A model generated the notes under the pieces. It saw nothing but the letters and a program-made list of their open reading frames with translations, was not told the DNA's origin and did not search any database. From positions 2,542,001 to 2,606,000 of the forward strand of contig OY763929.1 of NCBI GenBank assembly GCA_963667675.1: 64,000 nucleotides of DNA, written 5' to 3'. This stretch comes from G963667675 sp963667675 (GTDB lineage: Bacteria > Chloroflexota > Dehalococcoidia > Lucifugimonadales > UBA3495). Positions 49,345-57,610 of the stretch are shown here, in pieces (position 1 is the first letter of the stretch; the number at the start of each line of letters is the position of its first letter). The position numbers and the translations under genes are program-made.

Positions 49345-49875
49345 TCAGCCCGCCTGCTCCGGGATTTCCAGGCCCAGGCCAGCGTCGATGAAGCGGCGGG
49401 CGTTGCGCCGGTAGTTGGCGGTGGGGTCTTTCAGGCGCTTGGCCTGCTCATCGGTCAGCGGCTTCACCTGGCCGGGAACGCCGACAACCAGGGAATTGTC
49501 GGGAACCCGGGCTCCTCCCCGGACCACTGCGCCGGCGCCAACGATGCAGTAGTTGCCCACCTGGGCGTCTTCCAGCAACACGGCGTTGATACCGAGGAGG
49601 ACGTTGTTGCCGACCCGGCCGCCGTGGACGACCGCGCCGTGGGTCATGAGCACGTTATCGCCGAACTCCAGGAAGTCGTCGGTGTGAATTACGCAGTTGT
49701 CCTGGATAGAGCAGTCCTTGCCGATGATTATCCTGCCGTAGTCGCCCCGGATAACCGCGCCGGGCCAGACGTTGGTGCCCGCCCCGATCTCCACGTCGCC
49801 CACGACGTAGGCCGCCTCGCTGACGAAGGCCGTGGGATGAATCCGGGGCGTTTTGCCGTCGATGCTGCGGATCAT
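49345..49875 (-). CDS. Gamma-class carbonic anhydrase-like hexapeptide-repeat protein
   Basis: The 176-residue left-handed beta-helix has hexapeptide repeats and the PaaY/Cam-like pattern NVWPGAVIRGDYGRIIIG, SIQDNCVIHTDD, MTHGAVVHGGRVGNN and NSLVVGVPGQVKPL. Three His in VIH and THGAVVHG can bind zinc. It may hydrate CO2 or, like PaaY, hydrolyse a CoA thioester; the adjacent CoA-transferase makes the latter possible. It stands 102 bp after clpC. Confidence 0.9.
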   Translation of the reverse strand: MIRSIDGKTPRIHPTAFVSEAAYVVGDVEIGAGTNVWPGAVIRGDYGRIIIGKDCSIQDNCVIHTDDFLEFGDNVLMTHGAVVHGGRVGNNVLLGINAVLLEDAQVGNYCIVGAGAVVRGGARVPDNSLVVGVPGQVKPLTDEQAKRLKDPTANYRRNARRFIDAGLGLEIPEQAG

Positions 49876-49977
49876 TGGCGTCTCCCGTGCCCTGGTGGAA
49901 GCATGTTCAAAAGTACAGGGCCAGAATACACGGTATGGGGACGACGCGCCAACAATCAGGCGAAACCTAAGCCGCGG

Positions 49978-52425
49978 CTAAGCGGCCGGGGCGGCGACGG
50001 CAGGCCGGTGCAGCGTCAGGCCCGAATCGCCGGCATCGACCACCACGTGGTCCCCGGCCTGGTATTCGCCGCCCAGGATTCCCTTGGACAGGGCGTTTTC
50101 CAGGTGCCGCTGGACAGCCCGGCGCAGCGGACGGGCGCCGTACACCGGGTCGAACCCTTCCTGGGCCAGCCAGCGGCTGGCTTCAGGGGTGAGCTCGAAG
50201 GTGATTTCCCGGTCTTCTAAGCGACGGCGCACGTCATTGACCATGAGTTCGACCACCCGGACTATTTCGTCCTGGGTCAGCGGGTCGAATATGATGGTCT
50301 CGTCGATGCGGTTGAGGAACTCTGGACGGAACGCCCGCTTGAGCGCGTCGTTGACGGAGTCCCTAAGCTGCTGTGTGTCCGCGCCGGAGTCGCTCCCGTC
50401 GGCCCTGAATCCAAAGGGTTGCCGCCGGAGCACTTCGGTGCCAAGGTTGCTGGTCATTATGATGACGGTATTGCGGAAATCGACGGTGCGGCCGTGGCCG
50501 TCGGTGAGCCGGCCGTCCTCCAGGATTTGCAGGAGGATGTTGAACACGTCGGGGTGGGCCTTCTCGATTTCATCGAAGAGGATGACCCGGTAGGGCCGAC
50601 GGCGGATTGCCTCGGTAAGCTGGCCGCCCTCGTCGAAGCCGACGTAGCCAGGAGGGGCCCCGATGAGGCGGGAGACGGTGTGCTTCTCCATGTATTCGGA
50701 CATGTCTACCCGGACCATGTTGGCCTCGTCGTCGAACAGGAACTGGGCAAGGGCCTTGGACAGCTCGGTCTTGCCGACACCGGTGGGACCCAGGAAGATG
50801 AAGCTGCCGATGGGCCGCCTGGGATCGCTGAGGCCGGAGCGGGACCGGCGGATGGCCTCTGAAACAGCGACCACGGCTTCGTCCTGGCCGATGATGCGCT
50901 GGTGGAGGGAGTCTTCCATGTGAATCAGGCGTTCGGACTCCCCCTCCAGCAAGCGCCCGGCGGGAATTCCGGTCCAACTGGCGACCAGCTCGGCAATGTC
51001 GGCCTCGCCGACCATCATGTCCACGTTGCGGTCCGCCAGCAGGCGTTGCCGCTCGGGCTCGAATTCCTCCTCCAGGCGCAGGCGTTCAGTGCGCAATTGG
51101 GCCGCCTGTTCGTATTCGGAGCGCTGGGCCGCGGCTTCCTCTTGGTCGGACAACCCGCGGATCCGCTCCTCCATTTCTTTCAAGCCGGAGGGCAGGCTCT
51201 CGGCGTCGATGCGCAGCTTGCTGGCCGCCTCGTCGATGAAGTCCACGGCTTTGTCAGGCAGTTGACGGCCGGTGATGTAGCGGTCGCTGAGCCGAGCCGA
51301 GGCCACCAAAGCGGAATCGTCGATGGTGACCTTGTGGTGCGCCTCGTAGCGGGGGCGGAGCACCTTGAGTATCTCCACGGTCTCGTCGACTGACGGCTCT
51401 TCGAGGAACACCGGCTGGAAACGACGCTCCAAGGCGGTGTCTTTTTCGATGTAGCGGCGGTATTCGTCCAGGGTGGTGGCGCCGATGCACTGGAGTTCAC
51501 CCCTGGCCAGGGCGGGTTTGAGCATGTTGCTGGCGTCGATGCCCCCCTCGGCGGCGCCTGCGCCGACCATGGTGTGTATCTCGTCCAGGAAGAGGATGAC
51601 CTCTCTTTGGGCCTCCTTGACCTCGTCAATCACCGACTTGAGCCGCTCCTCGAACTCGCCGCGGAACTTGGAGCCAGCGACGAGGGCGGCCATGTCCAGA
51701 GCCAACACGCGGCGGTCCTTGAGAGAGTCGGCCACGTCGCCGGCGACGATGCGGGATGCGAGGCCTTCGACTATAGCGGTTTTGCCCACGCCGGCCTCAC
51801 CGATGATGACCGGATTGTTCTTCTTGCGGCGGGTCAGGGTCTGCATCACCTGCCGGACCTCCAGGTCCCTTCCCACCACGGGGTCCAGCTTGCTTTCCCG
51901 GGCCAGCTTGGTCAGGTCTATGCAGTACTTTTCCAACGAACGATAGCGGCTCTCGGCCCTGGGGTCGTCGACCCGGTGAGCGCCGCGCACCTTGGTGAGG
52001 GCCTGGTAGACCCGCTCCTGGTCGATGCCGAACTCTTTGAGCGCCTGGGTCGACTCGCCCTGGGACTCCATGACGGCCGCGATAAAGAGGTGTTCAGCGC
52101 CAATGAAGTCGTCCTTCAGGCGTTCCGACTCCTTCTTGGCGTTGTCCAGCAGCCGCTGGGCCCTGGGAGTGGCGTATATCTGGTTCTGCTCATAGGCTAC
52201 TTTGGCGCCGGCTTCGAGGGACTGGCGCAGCTTGGCCTTCAGCGCGGCAACTGAAACTCCCATTTCGTTGAGGATGTCGCTGGGCAGGCCCTCCTCCAAG
52301 TCCAGCAGGGCGAGCAGGACGTGCTCCACGTCCCACTGGCTGTGGTTGTACTGGCGGACCAACTCCTGGGAGTTGTTGAGCACTTCTCGGGCTTGTTCAG
52401 TGAATTGTTCCGGTCTCAGTACCAT
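49978..52425 (-). CDS. clpC: ClpC-type AAA+ chaperone/unfoldase
   Basis: The 815-residue protein has two N-terminal Clp repeats (~1-145), AAA-1 with Walker A GEAGVGKT (209-216) and Walker B VILFLDEIHTMVGAG, a short middle domain, and AAA-2 with GPTGVGKTELSKAL and ILFDEIEKAH. The short middle domain and an FGF tripeptide just before FRPEFLNRIDE, where ClpC has its ClpP-docking loop, favour ClpC over ClpB, though clpB is the usual hspR neighbour. It unfolds damaged proteins. It is last in the dnaJ-hspR-clpC operon and so under HspR control. Confidence 0.9.
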   Translation of the reverse strand: MVLRPEQFTEQAREVLNNSQELVRQYNHSQWDVEHVLLALLDLEEGLPSDILNEMGVSVAALKAKLRQSLEAGAKVAYEQNQIYATPRAQRLLDNAKKESERLKDDFIGAEHLFIAAVMESQGESTQALKEFGIDQERVYQALTKVRGAHRVDDPRAESRYRSLEKYCIDLTKLARESKLDPVVGRDLEVRQVMQTLTRRKKNNPVIIGEAGVGKTAIVEGLASRIVAGDVADSLKDRRVLALDMAALVAGSKFRGEFEERLKSVIDEVKEAQREVILFLDEIHTMVGAGAAEGGIDASNMLKPALARGELQCIGATTLDEYRRYIEKDTALERRFQPVFLEEPSVDETVEILKVLRPRYEAHHKVTIDDSALVASARLSDRYITGRQLPDKAVDFIDEAASKLRIDAESLPSGLKEMEERIRGLSDQEEAAAQRSEYEQAAQLRTERLRLEEEFEPERQRLLADRNVDMMVGEADIAELVASWTGIPAGRLLEGESERLIHMEDSLHQRIIGQDEAVVAVSEAIRRSRSGLSDPRRPIGSFIFLGPTGVGKTELSKALAQFLFDDEANMVRVDMSEYMEKHTVSRLIGAPPGYVGFDEGGQLTEAIRRRPYRVILFDEIEKAHPDVFNILLQILEDGRLTDGHGRTVDFRNTVIIMTSNLGTEVLRRQPFGFRADGSDSGADTQQLRDSVNDALKRAFRPEFLNRIDETIIFDPLTQDEIVRVVELMVNDVRRRLEDREITFELTPEASRWLAQEGFDPVYGARPLRRAVQRHLENALSKGILGGEYQAGDHVVVDAGDSGLTLHRPAVAAPAA

Positions 52426-52489
52426 TTCTCCTCCCCGGGGGCTATTGCGCCCCCTGGACGGGTGAATTGCTGTCTATGGGTTGGGATCA

Positions 52490-52846
52490 CTATCGCGGGT
52501 TGTCCCTTGGCAGCCTGGCGTCGGCGGTGTTTCTCCCCCGCAGGCGAGTAATCTCATCGTTAAGCTGCTCCACCTGCTGTTCCAGGGCTTCGATGCGGCC
52601 CATGAGCTTCAAGGCGACCTCGGCTCCGGCCAAGTTTACGCCCATTTCGTCGGTCAGGTTCCTGACGCGGCGTATGCGCTCCAGGTCGGCCATGGAGTAC
52701 AGGCGCTGCCTTCCCACGGTGCGGGAGGGCCATACCAGGCCGACCCGCTCGTAGTAGCGCAGGGTCTGGGCGTGGACTCCGACCATGCGGGCGGCCACGC
52801 TGATGATGAAGCAGGGTTCTTCCAGGAATTGTCGTTCAGATACCAT
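52490..52846 (-). CDS. hspR: HspR, MerR-family heat-shock repressor
   Basis: The 118-residue protein has the HspR-type MerR HTH: FIISVAARMVGVHAQTLRYY, ERVGLVWPSRTVGRQRLYSM, ADLERIRRVRNLTDEMGVNL, and a C-terminal coiled coil (IEALEQQVEQLNDEITRLRG). HspR represses heat-shock operons by binding HAIR-type inverted repeats, with chaperone as corepressor. It lies 2 bp after dnaJ and 64 bp before clpC, so it autoregulates the operon. Confidence 0.93.
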   Translation of the reverse strand: MVSERQFLEEPCFIISVAARMVGVHAQTLRYYERVGLVWPSRTVGRQRLYSMADLERIRRVRNLTDEMGVNLAGAEVALKLMGRIEALEQQVEQLNDEITRLRGRNTADARLPRDNPR

Positions 52847-52848
52847 GG

Positions 52849-53736
52849 CTATCCTCCTTGTCCGGCCCGGGACTCGCGTAGCTGTTGGAACAGGTCCCTT
52901 TGCTCCTGGCTGAGGCCGGTGGGCAACTTGGCGTTGACCGTAGCGTACAGGTCCCCGCGCTGGTCCGGTTTTCGCAATTCAGGCATTCCCTGTCCGGCCA
53001 GGCGGAACCGGCGGCCGTTCTGGGTCTCCGGCGGGATGGTCAGGGCAACTCTGCCGGCCAAGGTGGGGACGGTGATCTCGCCGCCCAAAACGGCGTCCTC
53101 CAGGGGCACGTCCACGTCGGTATACAGGTTGCGGCCTCGGCGCTGGAACTTGGCGTGCTTTTCCACTGACACCACCACGTAGACAGTCCCCTGGCGGCCT
53201 TCGCCGGCGGCGACGCGCACCCTGGAGCCGTCGTCCACACCGGGGGGAATCTTGACCTCCAGGCGGCGTCCCTGGGGCAGCTCCAACACCCGGGTGGTGC
53301 CTTGAAAGGCCTCCTCCAGGGTGATGGCCGCCGAGTATTCCACGGGGGCGGGCCGGCGGCGGTCTTGCCCGAAGTTGGCGAACAGGTCCTCGAAGGGGTT
53401 GCCCCGGCCGTCGCCAAAGGTGAAAACGGCGTCGCCGTCGCCACCGCCGAAGGTGGACCAGCGGAAGTTCCCGCCGGGCCCGGAGCGGGCCTGGGCCGCC
53501 TCTATCTGCTCCCAGTTGGCCCAGTTATCGCCATACTTTTCATACTTCTGGCGTTTCTCCGGGTCCGATAGGACGCGATAGGCCTCGTTAATCTGCTTGA
53601 ATTTTTCTTCCGATGCCTTGTCGCCGCCGTTGACGTCGGGGTGGTGTTCCCGGGCCAGCTTGCGGTACGCCTGGCGGACGTCTTTGTCCCCGGCGTCACG
53701 GGCGACTCCCAGCAAATCGTAGTAGTTAGCGGTCAT
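52849..53736 (-). CDS. dnaJ: DnaJ/CbpA-type J-domain co-chaperone
   Basis: From ATG 53736 (GAGGG 8 nt upstream; a second in-frame ATG at 53751 overlaps that site) the product has 295 residues: J domain with the HPD motif in LAREHHPDVNGGDKASEEKF, a Gly/Phe-containing linker, and two C-terminal beta-domains (ITLEEAFQGTTRVLELPQ; VDVPLEDAVLGGEITVPTL). It lacks the cysteine-rich zinc finger, so it is CbpA-like. It stimulates DnaK. It leads the operon with hspR and clpC. Confidence 0.93.
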   Translation of the reverse strand: MTANYYDLLGVARDAGDKDVRQAYRKLAREHHPDVNGGDKASEEKFKQINEAYRVLSDPEKRQKYEKYGDNWANWEQIEAAQARSGPGGNFRWSTFGGGDGDAVFTFGDGRGNPFEDLFANFGQDRRRPAPVEYSAAITLEEAFQGTTRVLELPQGRRLEVKIPPGVDDGSRVRVAAGEGRQGTVYVVVSVEKHAKFQRRGRNLYTDVDVPLEDAVLGGEITVPTLAGRVALTIPPETQNGRRFRLAGQGMPELRKPDQRGDLYATVNAKLPTGLSQEQRDLFQQLRESRAGQGG

Positions 53737-53776
53737 AATTGAGTCCCTCATTTACGGGACGGTGATTAATACCGAT

Positions 53777-53805
53777 ATTATATGTTGATTGCCACGTTAA
53801 GTCAA
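53777..53805 (-). promoter_or_regulatory. Promoter of dnaJ-hspR-clpC
   Basis: Minus strand TTGACT (53805-53800) and TATAAT (53782-53777) are separated by exactly 17 nt. The -35 box lies in the small inverted repeat GTTAA-ttgac-TTAAC. The start of transcription is expected near 53770, ~34 nt before the dnaJ ATG. Confidence 0.7.
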
Positions 53806-53833
53806 TTAACATTATGTATATCTGTAAGAAGAC

Positions 53834-53862
53834 TTGACAAATAATACTCAACTCTGTAATAT
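53834..53862 (+). promoter_or_regulatory. Promoter of hsp20
   Basis: TTGACA (53834-53839) and TAATAT (53857-53862) with a 17-nt spacer form a near-consensus promoter; transcription should begin near 53869. The -35 box overlaps TTGA-N10-TCAA, one base short of the HAIR spacing. Confidence 0.75.
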
Positions 53863-53867
53863 GGGAC

Positions 53868-53907
53868 TTGCCAAGATTGACACGAAGCATGTCAACTAAG
53901 TTGGCAA
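53868..53907. promoter_or_regulatory. HAIR-like HspR operator with flanking inverted repeat
   Basis: TTGACA-N7-TGTCAA (53877-53895) has the arm order and spacing of the HspR HAIR element (consensus as I recall it: CTTGAGT-N7-ACTCAAG, sharing TTGA and TCAA 11 nt apart). It is enclosed by TTGCCAA (53868-53874) and TTGGCAA (53901-53907). It lies just after the predicted hsp20 start of transcription, suited to repression by HspR. Confidence 0.6.
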
Positions 53908-53937
53908 TACACCATCCTATCGATAGGGAGGCACATC

Positions 53938-54393
53938 ATGGTAATACGACACTGGAGCCCCTTCAACGAACTGCGCCGGATGCAGGCAAACATGGACCAC
54001 CTGTGGCGGGGGGTTGCTCCCAGGGACACGGCCCAGGGTGCGGCGAGTTGGGCGATTCCGATGGACGTGACGCAGGAAGGCGACGAGATAGTCGTACATG
54101 CGTCGCTGCCCGGGGTCAACCCGGACGAAATCAACGTGTCCATCGAGAACGACGTCCTGACCATCCGGGGCGAGAGCGCCGGGGAGGTGCAGGAGCGGAA
54201 AGAGGGCAACTACCTGATGAGGGAGCGGCGCACGGGTTCGTTCCACCGCTCGCTCCGGCTGCCCGACACCCTGGACACGGACAAGGCGCACCCGCGGTAC
54301 GAGAACGGCGTGCTGACCATCGCCTTTCCCAAGCTGGAGGCCAAGCAGGCCAAGCAGTTCAAGGTGTCCGTGGCACAGGACTCGGGCAAGTAA
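53938..54393 (+). CDS. Hsp20/alpha-crystallin small heat-shock protein
   Basis: The 151-residue holdase has an N-terminal WSPFNELRRMQANMDHLW arm, an alpha-crystallin domain (~40-135) with VTQEGDEIVVHASLPGVNPD, NDVLTIRGE, ERRTGSFHRSLRLPDTLD and ENGVLTIAFPK. It binds unfolding proteins without ATP. GGGAGG precedes the ATG by 8 nt. It is divergent from the dnaJ operon and shares its regulatory region, so HspR control is likely. Confidence 0.95.
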   Translation: MVIRHWSPFNELRRMQANMDHLWRGVAPRDTAQGAASWAIPMDVTQEGDEIVVHASLPGVNPDEINVSIENDVLTIRGESAGEVQERKEGNYLMRERRTGSFHRSLRLPDTLDTDKAHPRYENGVLTIAFPKLEAKQAKQFKVSVAQDSGK

Positions 54394-54422
54394 GCCCGCC
54401 CGACCTGTAGGTCGGACACCGT

Positions 54423-54468
54423 GGGCGCCGGGGGACCATTAAAGGGGCCTCTCCGGCGCCCCTGTTTT
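54423..54468 (+). terminator. Rho-independent terminator after hsp20
   Basis: GGGCGCCGG (54423-54431) pairs perfectly with CCGGCGCCC (54453-54461), loop 21 nt, followed by CTGTTTTTA. Confidence 0.8.
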
Positions 54469-54563
54469 TATGGCCTTAGCCGCAGCCAAGGCCCCTTGAG
54501 GGGGCGGGTAGCAGGTGCTACAATGCCTCAGCCGCAGCGGACGCGCCATGCGCCGCGTTTCGA

Positions 54564-54638
54564 TCCCCGATAGCTCAGCGGTAGAGCGGGCGGCTGTTAA
54601 CCGCTAGGTCGTAGGTTCGAATCCTACTCGGGGAGCCA
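54564..54638 (+). tRNA. tRNA-Asn (anticodon GTT)
   Basis: Acceptor TCCCCGA pairs with TCGGGGA; D arm GCTC-AGCGGTA-GAGC; anticodon stem GGCGG/CCGCT around CTGTTAA with anticodon GTT; T arm GTAGG-TTCGAAT-CCTAC; discriminator G and encoded CCA (54636-54638). A gatB gene in the same window fits a lineage that may make Asn-tRNA by amidation. Confidence 0.97.
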
Positions 54639-54743
54639 CCTGGTCACACCAACTTCGCAGGCATCCGTATTCCCTTAGGCATTGCTCCCATTCTCGCTTG
54701 GCGGCGTCCACCCCAACCTCAGTGCTGCCACCGCCCCCACCGC

Positions 54744-55484
54744 CTAAAGCCCAACGATCTCCCGGGCCAATACCAGTGTGCTGGTTGCCGTGATGACTAT
54801 GACGACAACTAGCCGGAAGGCCCTGGCGTTCATCTTTCCGGTCAGGCGCACGGACAGCCAGTATCCGAGGGCCATTGCGGGAATGGCTGCGGCCGCCAGC
54901 AGAAGGCGGTCAACGGTTATCAGCCCCCGGATTGCATAGCCGATCAAGGCGGCGCCGTACACGGCGGTGAAGAAGAACGCCAGCGAGGTCCGTATGTCGT
55001 GACGACCCATGCCCCGTCCCAACAGGAAGAGCATGAGGAGGGGTCCGCCAATGGCGAGGCTAGTCATCATTGCGGAGGCGCAGAAGCCAATCACCGGCCC
55101 TGTGACCTTCGGTACGGGGACCAGCCAGGGCCTGTTGACGATTACCAGGACCATAACCGCCAGAACCAATGCGGCGATGCCAATGCGGAGGGCTTGCGGG
55201 TCCAGTTGGGTGAGGGCGTAGGCGCCGACGGGCGCGCCCAGGACTCCGGCGACGGCTATGGGCGCCATATCCCGGTACTGCACCTCCCTCCTGGTGTCGA
55301 TGAACATGTAGCCGAAGGCCAGGGCCGCGCCCATGTTGACCACTACCACCACGGCCTGGGGGTCGAGGTACAACAGCAGGACCGGCGTGGTGGTGAGGCC
55401 GAAGCCGAATCCTATGGCGGCGATGGTAAAGGCGCCCACCGCCAGCATCAGGGCAGTGATTACAAAGTCGACGGCGTCTAGCAC
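54744..55484 (-). CDS. TauE/SafE family sulfite/organosulfonate exporter-type permease
   Basis: The 246-residue protein has about eight membrane helices and the TauE/SafE marks GFGFGLTTTPVLLLYLDPQA near the N-terminus and FCASAMMTSLAIGGPLLMLF in the second half. Members move anions such as sulfite, sulfoacetate or other small carboxylates/sulfonates across the membrane. It lies 94 bp downstream of the dppC-like gene on the same strand and may belong to that transport cluster. Confidence 0.88.
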   Translation of the reverse strand: MLDAVDFVITALMLAVGAFTIAAIGFGFGLTTTPVLLLYLDPQAVVVVVNMGAALAFGYMFIDTRREVQYRDMAPIAVAGVLGAPVGAYALTQLDPQALRIGIAALVLAVMVLVIVNRPWLVPVPKVTGPVIGFCASAMMTSLAIGGPLLMLFLLGRGMGRHDIRTSLAFFFTAVYGAALIGYAIRGLITVDRLLLAAAAIPAMALGYWLSVRLTGKMNARAFRLVVVIVITATSTLVLAREIVGL

Positions 55485-55578
55485 GGAGGACTGCCTAGAA
55501 CCCAGTGCGCCATAGTCAGATGGTCGGTGTAGAGCCGGTCAACTGGGAGAGGCCCGGGGCCGACGGCTGATGGGCCAA

Positions 55579-56649
55579 CTAGTTTAGCTGGCGGAGCCGC
55601 GGGTCGAGGGTATCCCTTAGCCAGTCGCCGAAGAGGTTCAGAGAAATTACGGTAAGGGCAATGGCCAGTCCGGGCATGGTGGAAATCCACCAGGCGGTAG
55701 CCAGGTGGTCCTGGCCGTCGGCCACCATGGAACCCCAGGCCGGCGTGGGAGGCGGTACTCCCGCCCCCAGGAAGCTCAACGAAGCCTCCACCAGGATAAC
55801 CACGCCCACGTTCAGCGTGGCGATGACTATCAACGTATTGAATACCCCCGGCAAGAGGTGAAAGACCATTATACGCAGGCTGCCGGCCCCCGATACCCTG
55901 GCCAGGGCCACGTAGTCCATGTTCTTCAGTTGAAGCACCTCTCCCCGGGTTACCCGCGCGAAGAGGGGCCATAGTATCAGCGAAAGCACCGCCACGATGA
56001 GTTCGAAGGACGACCCCAAAGACGCCACCAGGACCAGCGTCACCAACAAGATGGGTATCGATAGGACAATGTCCACCAGGCGCATGATCAATTCATCGAC
56101 CCAGCCGCCATAGTAGCCGGATACCAGCCCCGCGAAAGTGCCTATGGTGCCGCCAACGCCCAATGTAATCGCGGCAACTATCAGGGAGATCCGGGCGCCG
56201 TGGAAGATACGGCTTAAAATATCGCGCCCCAACTCGTCAGTGCCAAAAAAGAATCTAGTGCTGCCTGCCTTGTCCCCTTCTACCAGCAGCTTGTCGCCTA
56301 CTTCAATTTCCTCGGCCGACAGCCCCCGGGCCGCCACGGCTTCCTCGAACTCTGGACTTCCAATCTGGATATCCAAAAGACGCCGGTATCCCGTAACCTC
56401 GCCTTCCACTACCGTCTTGGGGATGGATTCGGCTCCTTGCCAGACCGGCGGAATGAAATTGTCGTTCAGGTCTCCGTTTACGGGGTCTTCAGGAGAAATC
56501 CAAGGGGCGGTGATGCCGCAGACCACCAGCACCAGAAGTATGGACACTGGCACCAGCGGCAAACGCCGCAGCCTGCGCAGCGCTTTAAGCACCCTGACGC
56601 CCAGCGACTCCGGCGTTACTACAATGCCGTTGGCAACCCCTGAGGCCAT
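55579..56649 (-). CDS. ABC transporter permease, DppC/OppC family
   Basis: The 356-residue permease has the N-terminal helix (LVPVSILLVLVVCGITAPWI), a long extracytoplasmic insert (~65-125) with ELGRDILSRIFHGARISLIV at its end, and the inner-membrane permease core with the EAA-type loop ARVSGAGSLRIMVFHLLPGV. It forms the channel with the DppB-like partner for oligopeptides, nickel or other solutes. The loop between helix 1 and the core is longer than usual by ~50 residues. It starts 18 bp after the DppB-like gene. Confidence 0.92.
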   Translation of the reverse strand: MASGVANGIVVTPESLGVRVLKALRRLRRLPLVPVSILLVLVVCGITAPWISPEDPVNGDLNDNFIPPVWQGAESIPKTVVEGEVTGYRRLLDIQIGSPEFEEAVAARGLSAEEIEVGDKLLVEGDKAGSTRFFFGTDELGRDILSRIFHGARISLIVAAITLGVGGTIGTFAGLVSGYYGGWVDELIMRLVDIVLSIPILLVTLVLVASLGSSFELIVAVLSLILWPLFARVTRGEVLQLKNMDYVALARVSGAGSLRIMVFHLLPGVFNTLIVIATLNVGVVILVEASLSFLGAGVPPPTPAWGSMVADGQDHLATAWWISTMPGLAIALTVISLNLFGDWLRDTLDPRLRQLN

Positions 56650-56667
56650 GGCTAAATCTCCCGGGCG

Positions 56668-57585
56668 CTACGCATATCGAATCCTGGGGTCGATATAGGC
56701 ATAAAGTATGTCCACCAGCAGGGCCGATGTCAGGTACAAGAGGGTGAAGATGATGACTACTCCCTGGAGCACTGGGTAGTCCGAGGTATACATCGATTGT
56801 ACGGCCAGCCGCCCCAGCCCGGGCCAGGCAAATACCAACTCGACGACCACCGCGCCGGTTACCAGGCTGCCCAGGCTGATTCCGGCGAAGGTCAATGCCG
56901 GAATCAAGGCATTTTTCAGGGCATGCTTCCAGATGATGGACCTTTGCGATGCGCCTTTGGCCCGGGCCAGCTTGATGTATTCCGAGTCCAGCACGTCGAG
57001 CATGGCCGAACGGATTAGCCTCATGTTGACTGCGACGAACCACCACCCCAGGGTGATCGCTGGAAGAATAATCGAGTTGAAATCTTCCCGGCCGGTGGGC
57101 GGCAGCCATTCCAACCTGACGGCAAAGAAGAATATGAGCATTATGCCTATCCAGAAGGGAGGGGCAGACTGCCCGATTAGGGCTATGATTTTTCCGACGC
57201 GGTCAAAAATGCTGTCCCTTTTCACCGCGCCCAGGATGCCCAGGGGCACTCCGACGATAGTGGACCATACCAGGGCGGCAAACCCCAACTCGAACGTGGC
57301 CTGGATCCGCTCCCCGATGACGTCGATGGCGGGGCGGCGGTCTACTATGGAATCTCCGAAGTCGCCTTGCACCATGGCCTTCAAGAAAAGCCAGTATTGG
57401 TGAGGGTAGGACTTGTCCAGGCCCAGCGTCCTCCCCAAGGCATCGAACTGTTCCTCGGTGGCGGTGACAGGGAGCAGCAGGTACCTGGGGTCCCCGGCCG
57501 CTCTGGCCAAGGCGAAGATGATGACCGACACGGCCAGTACGGTAACTATGGTGATTAACAACCGCCGTACCAGGTACCTTTGCAT
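56668..57585 (-). CDS. ABC transporter permease, DppB/OppB family
   Basis: The 305-residue protein begins MQRYLVRRLLITIVTVLAVS, typical for DppB, and has the core SAPPFWIGIMLIFFFAVRLEW and the EAA loop ARAKGASQRSIIWKHALKNA. It pairs with the DppC-like gene. No DppD/DppF ATPase genes lie in the window, so energy must come from subunits encoded elsewhere. The matching binding protein is probably the damaged gene at 62113-63997. Confidence 0.93.
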   Translation of the reverse strand: MQRYLVRRLLITIVTVLAVSVIIFALARAAGDPRYLLLPVTATEEQFDALGRTLGLDKSYPHQYWLFLKAMVQGDFGDSIVDRRPAIDVIGERIQATFELGFAALVWSTIVGVPLGILGAVKRDSIFDRVGKIIALIGQSAPPFWIGIMLIFFFAVRLEWLPPTGREDFNSIILPAITLGWWFVAVNMRLIRSAMLDVLDSEYIKLARAKGASQRSIIWKHALKNALIPALTFAGISLGSLVTGAVVVELVFAWPGLGRLAVQSMYTSDYPVLQGVVIIFTLLYLTSALLVDILYAYIDPRIRYA

Positions 57586-57610
57586 ATCCCCTCTCCGCCG
57601 TTCCGGGCGG

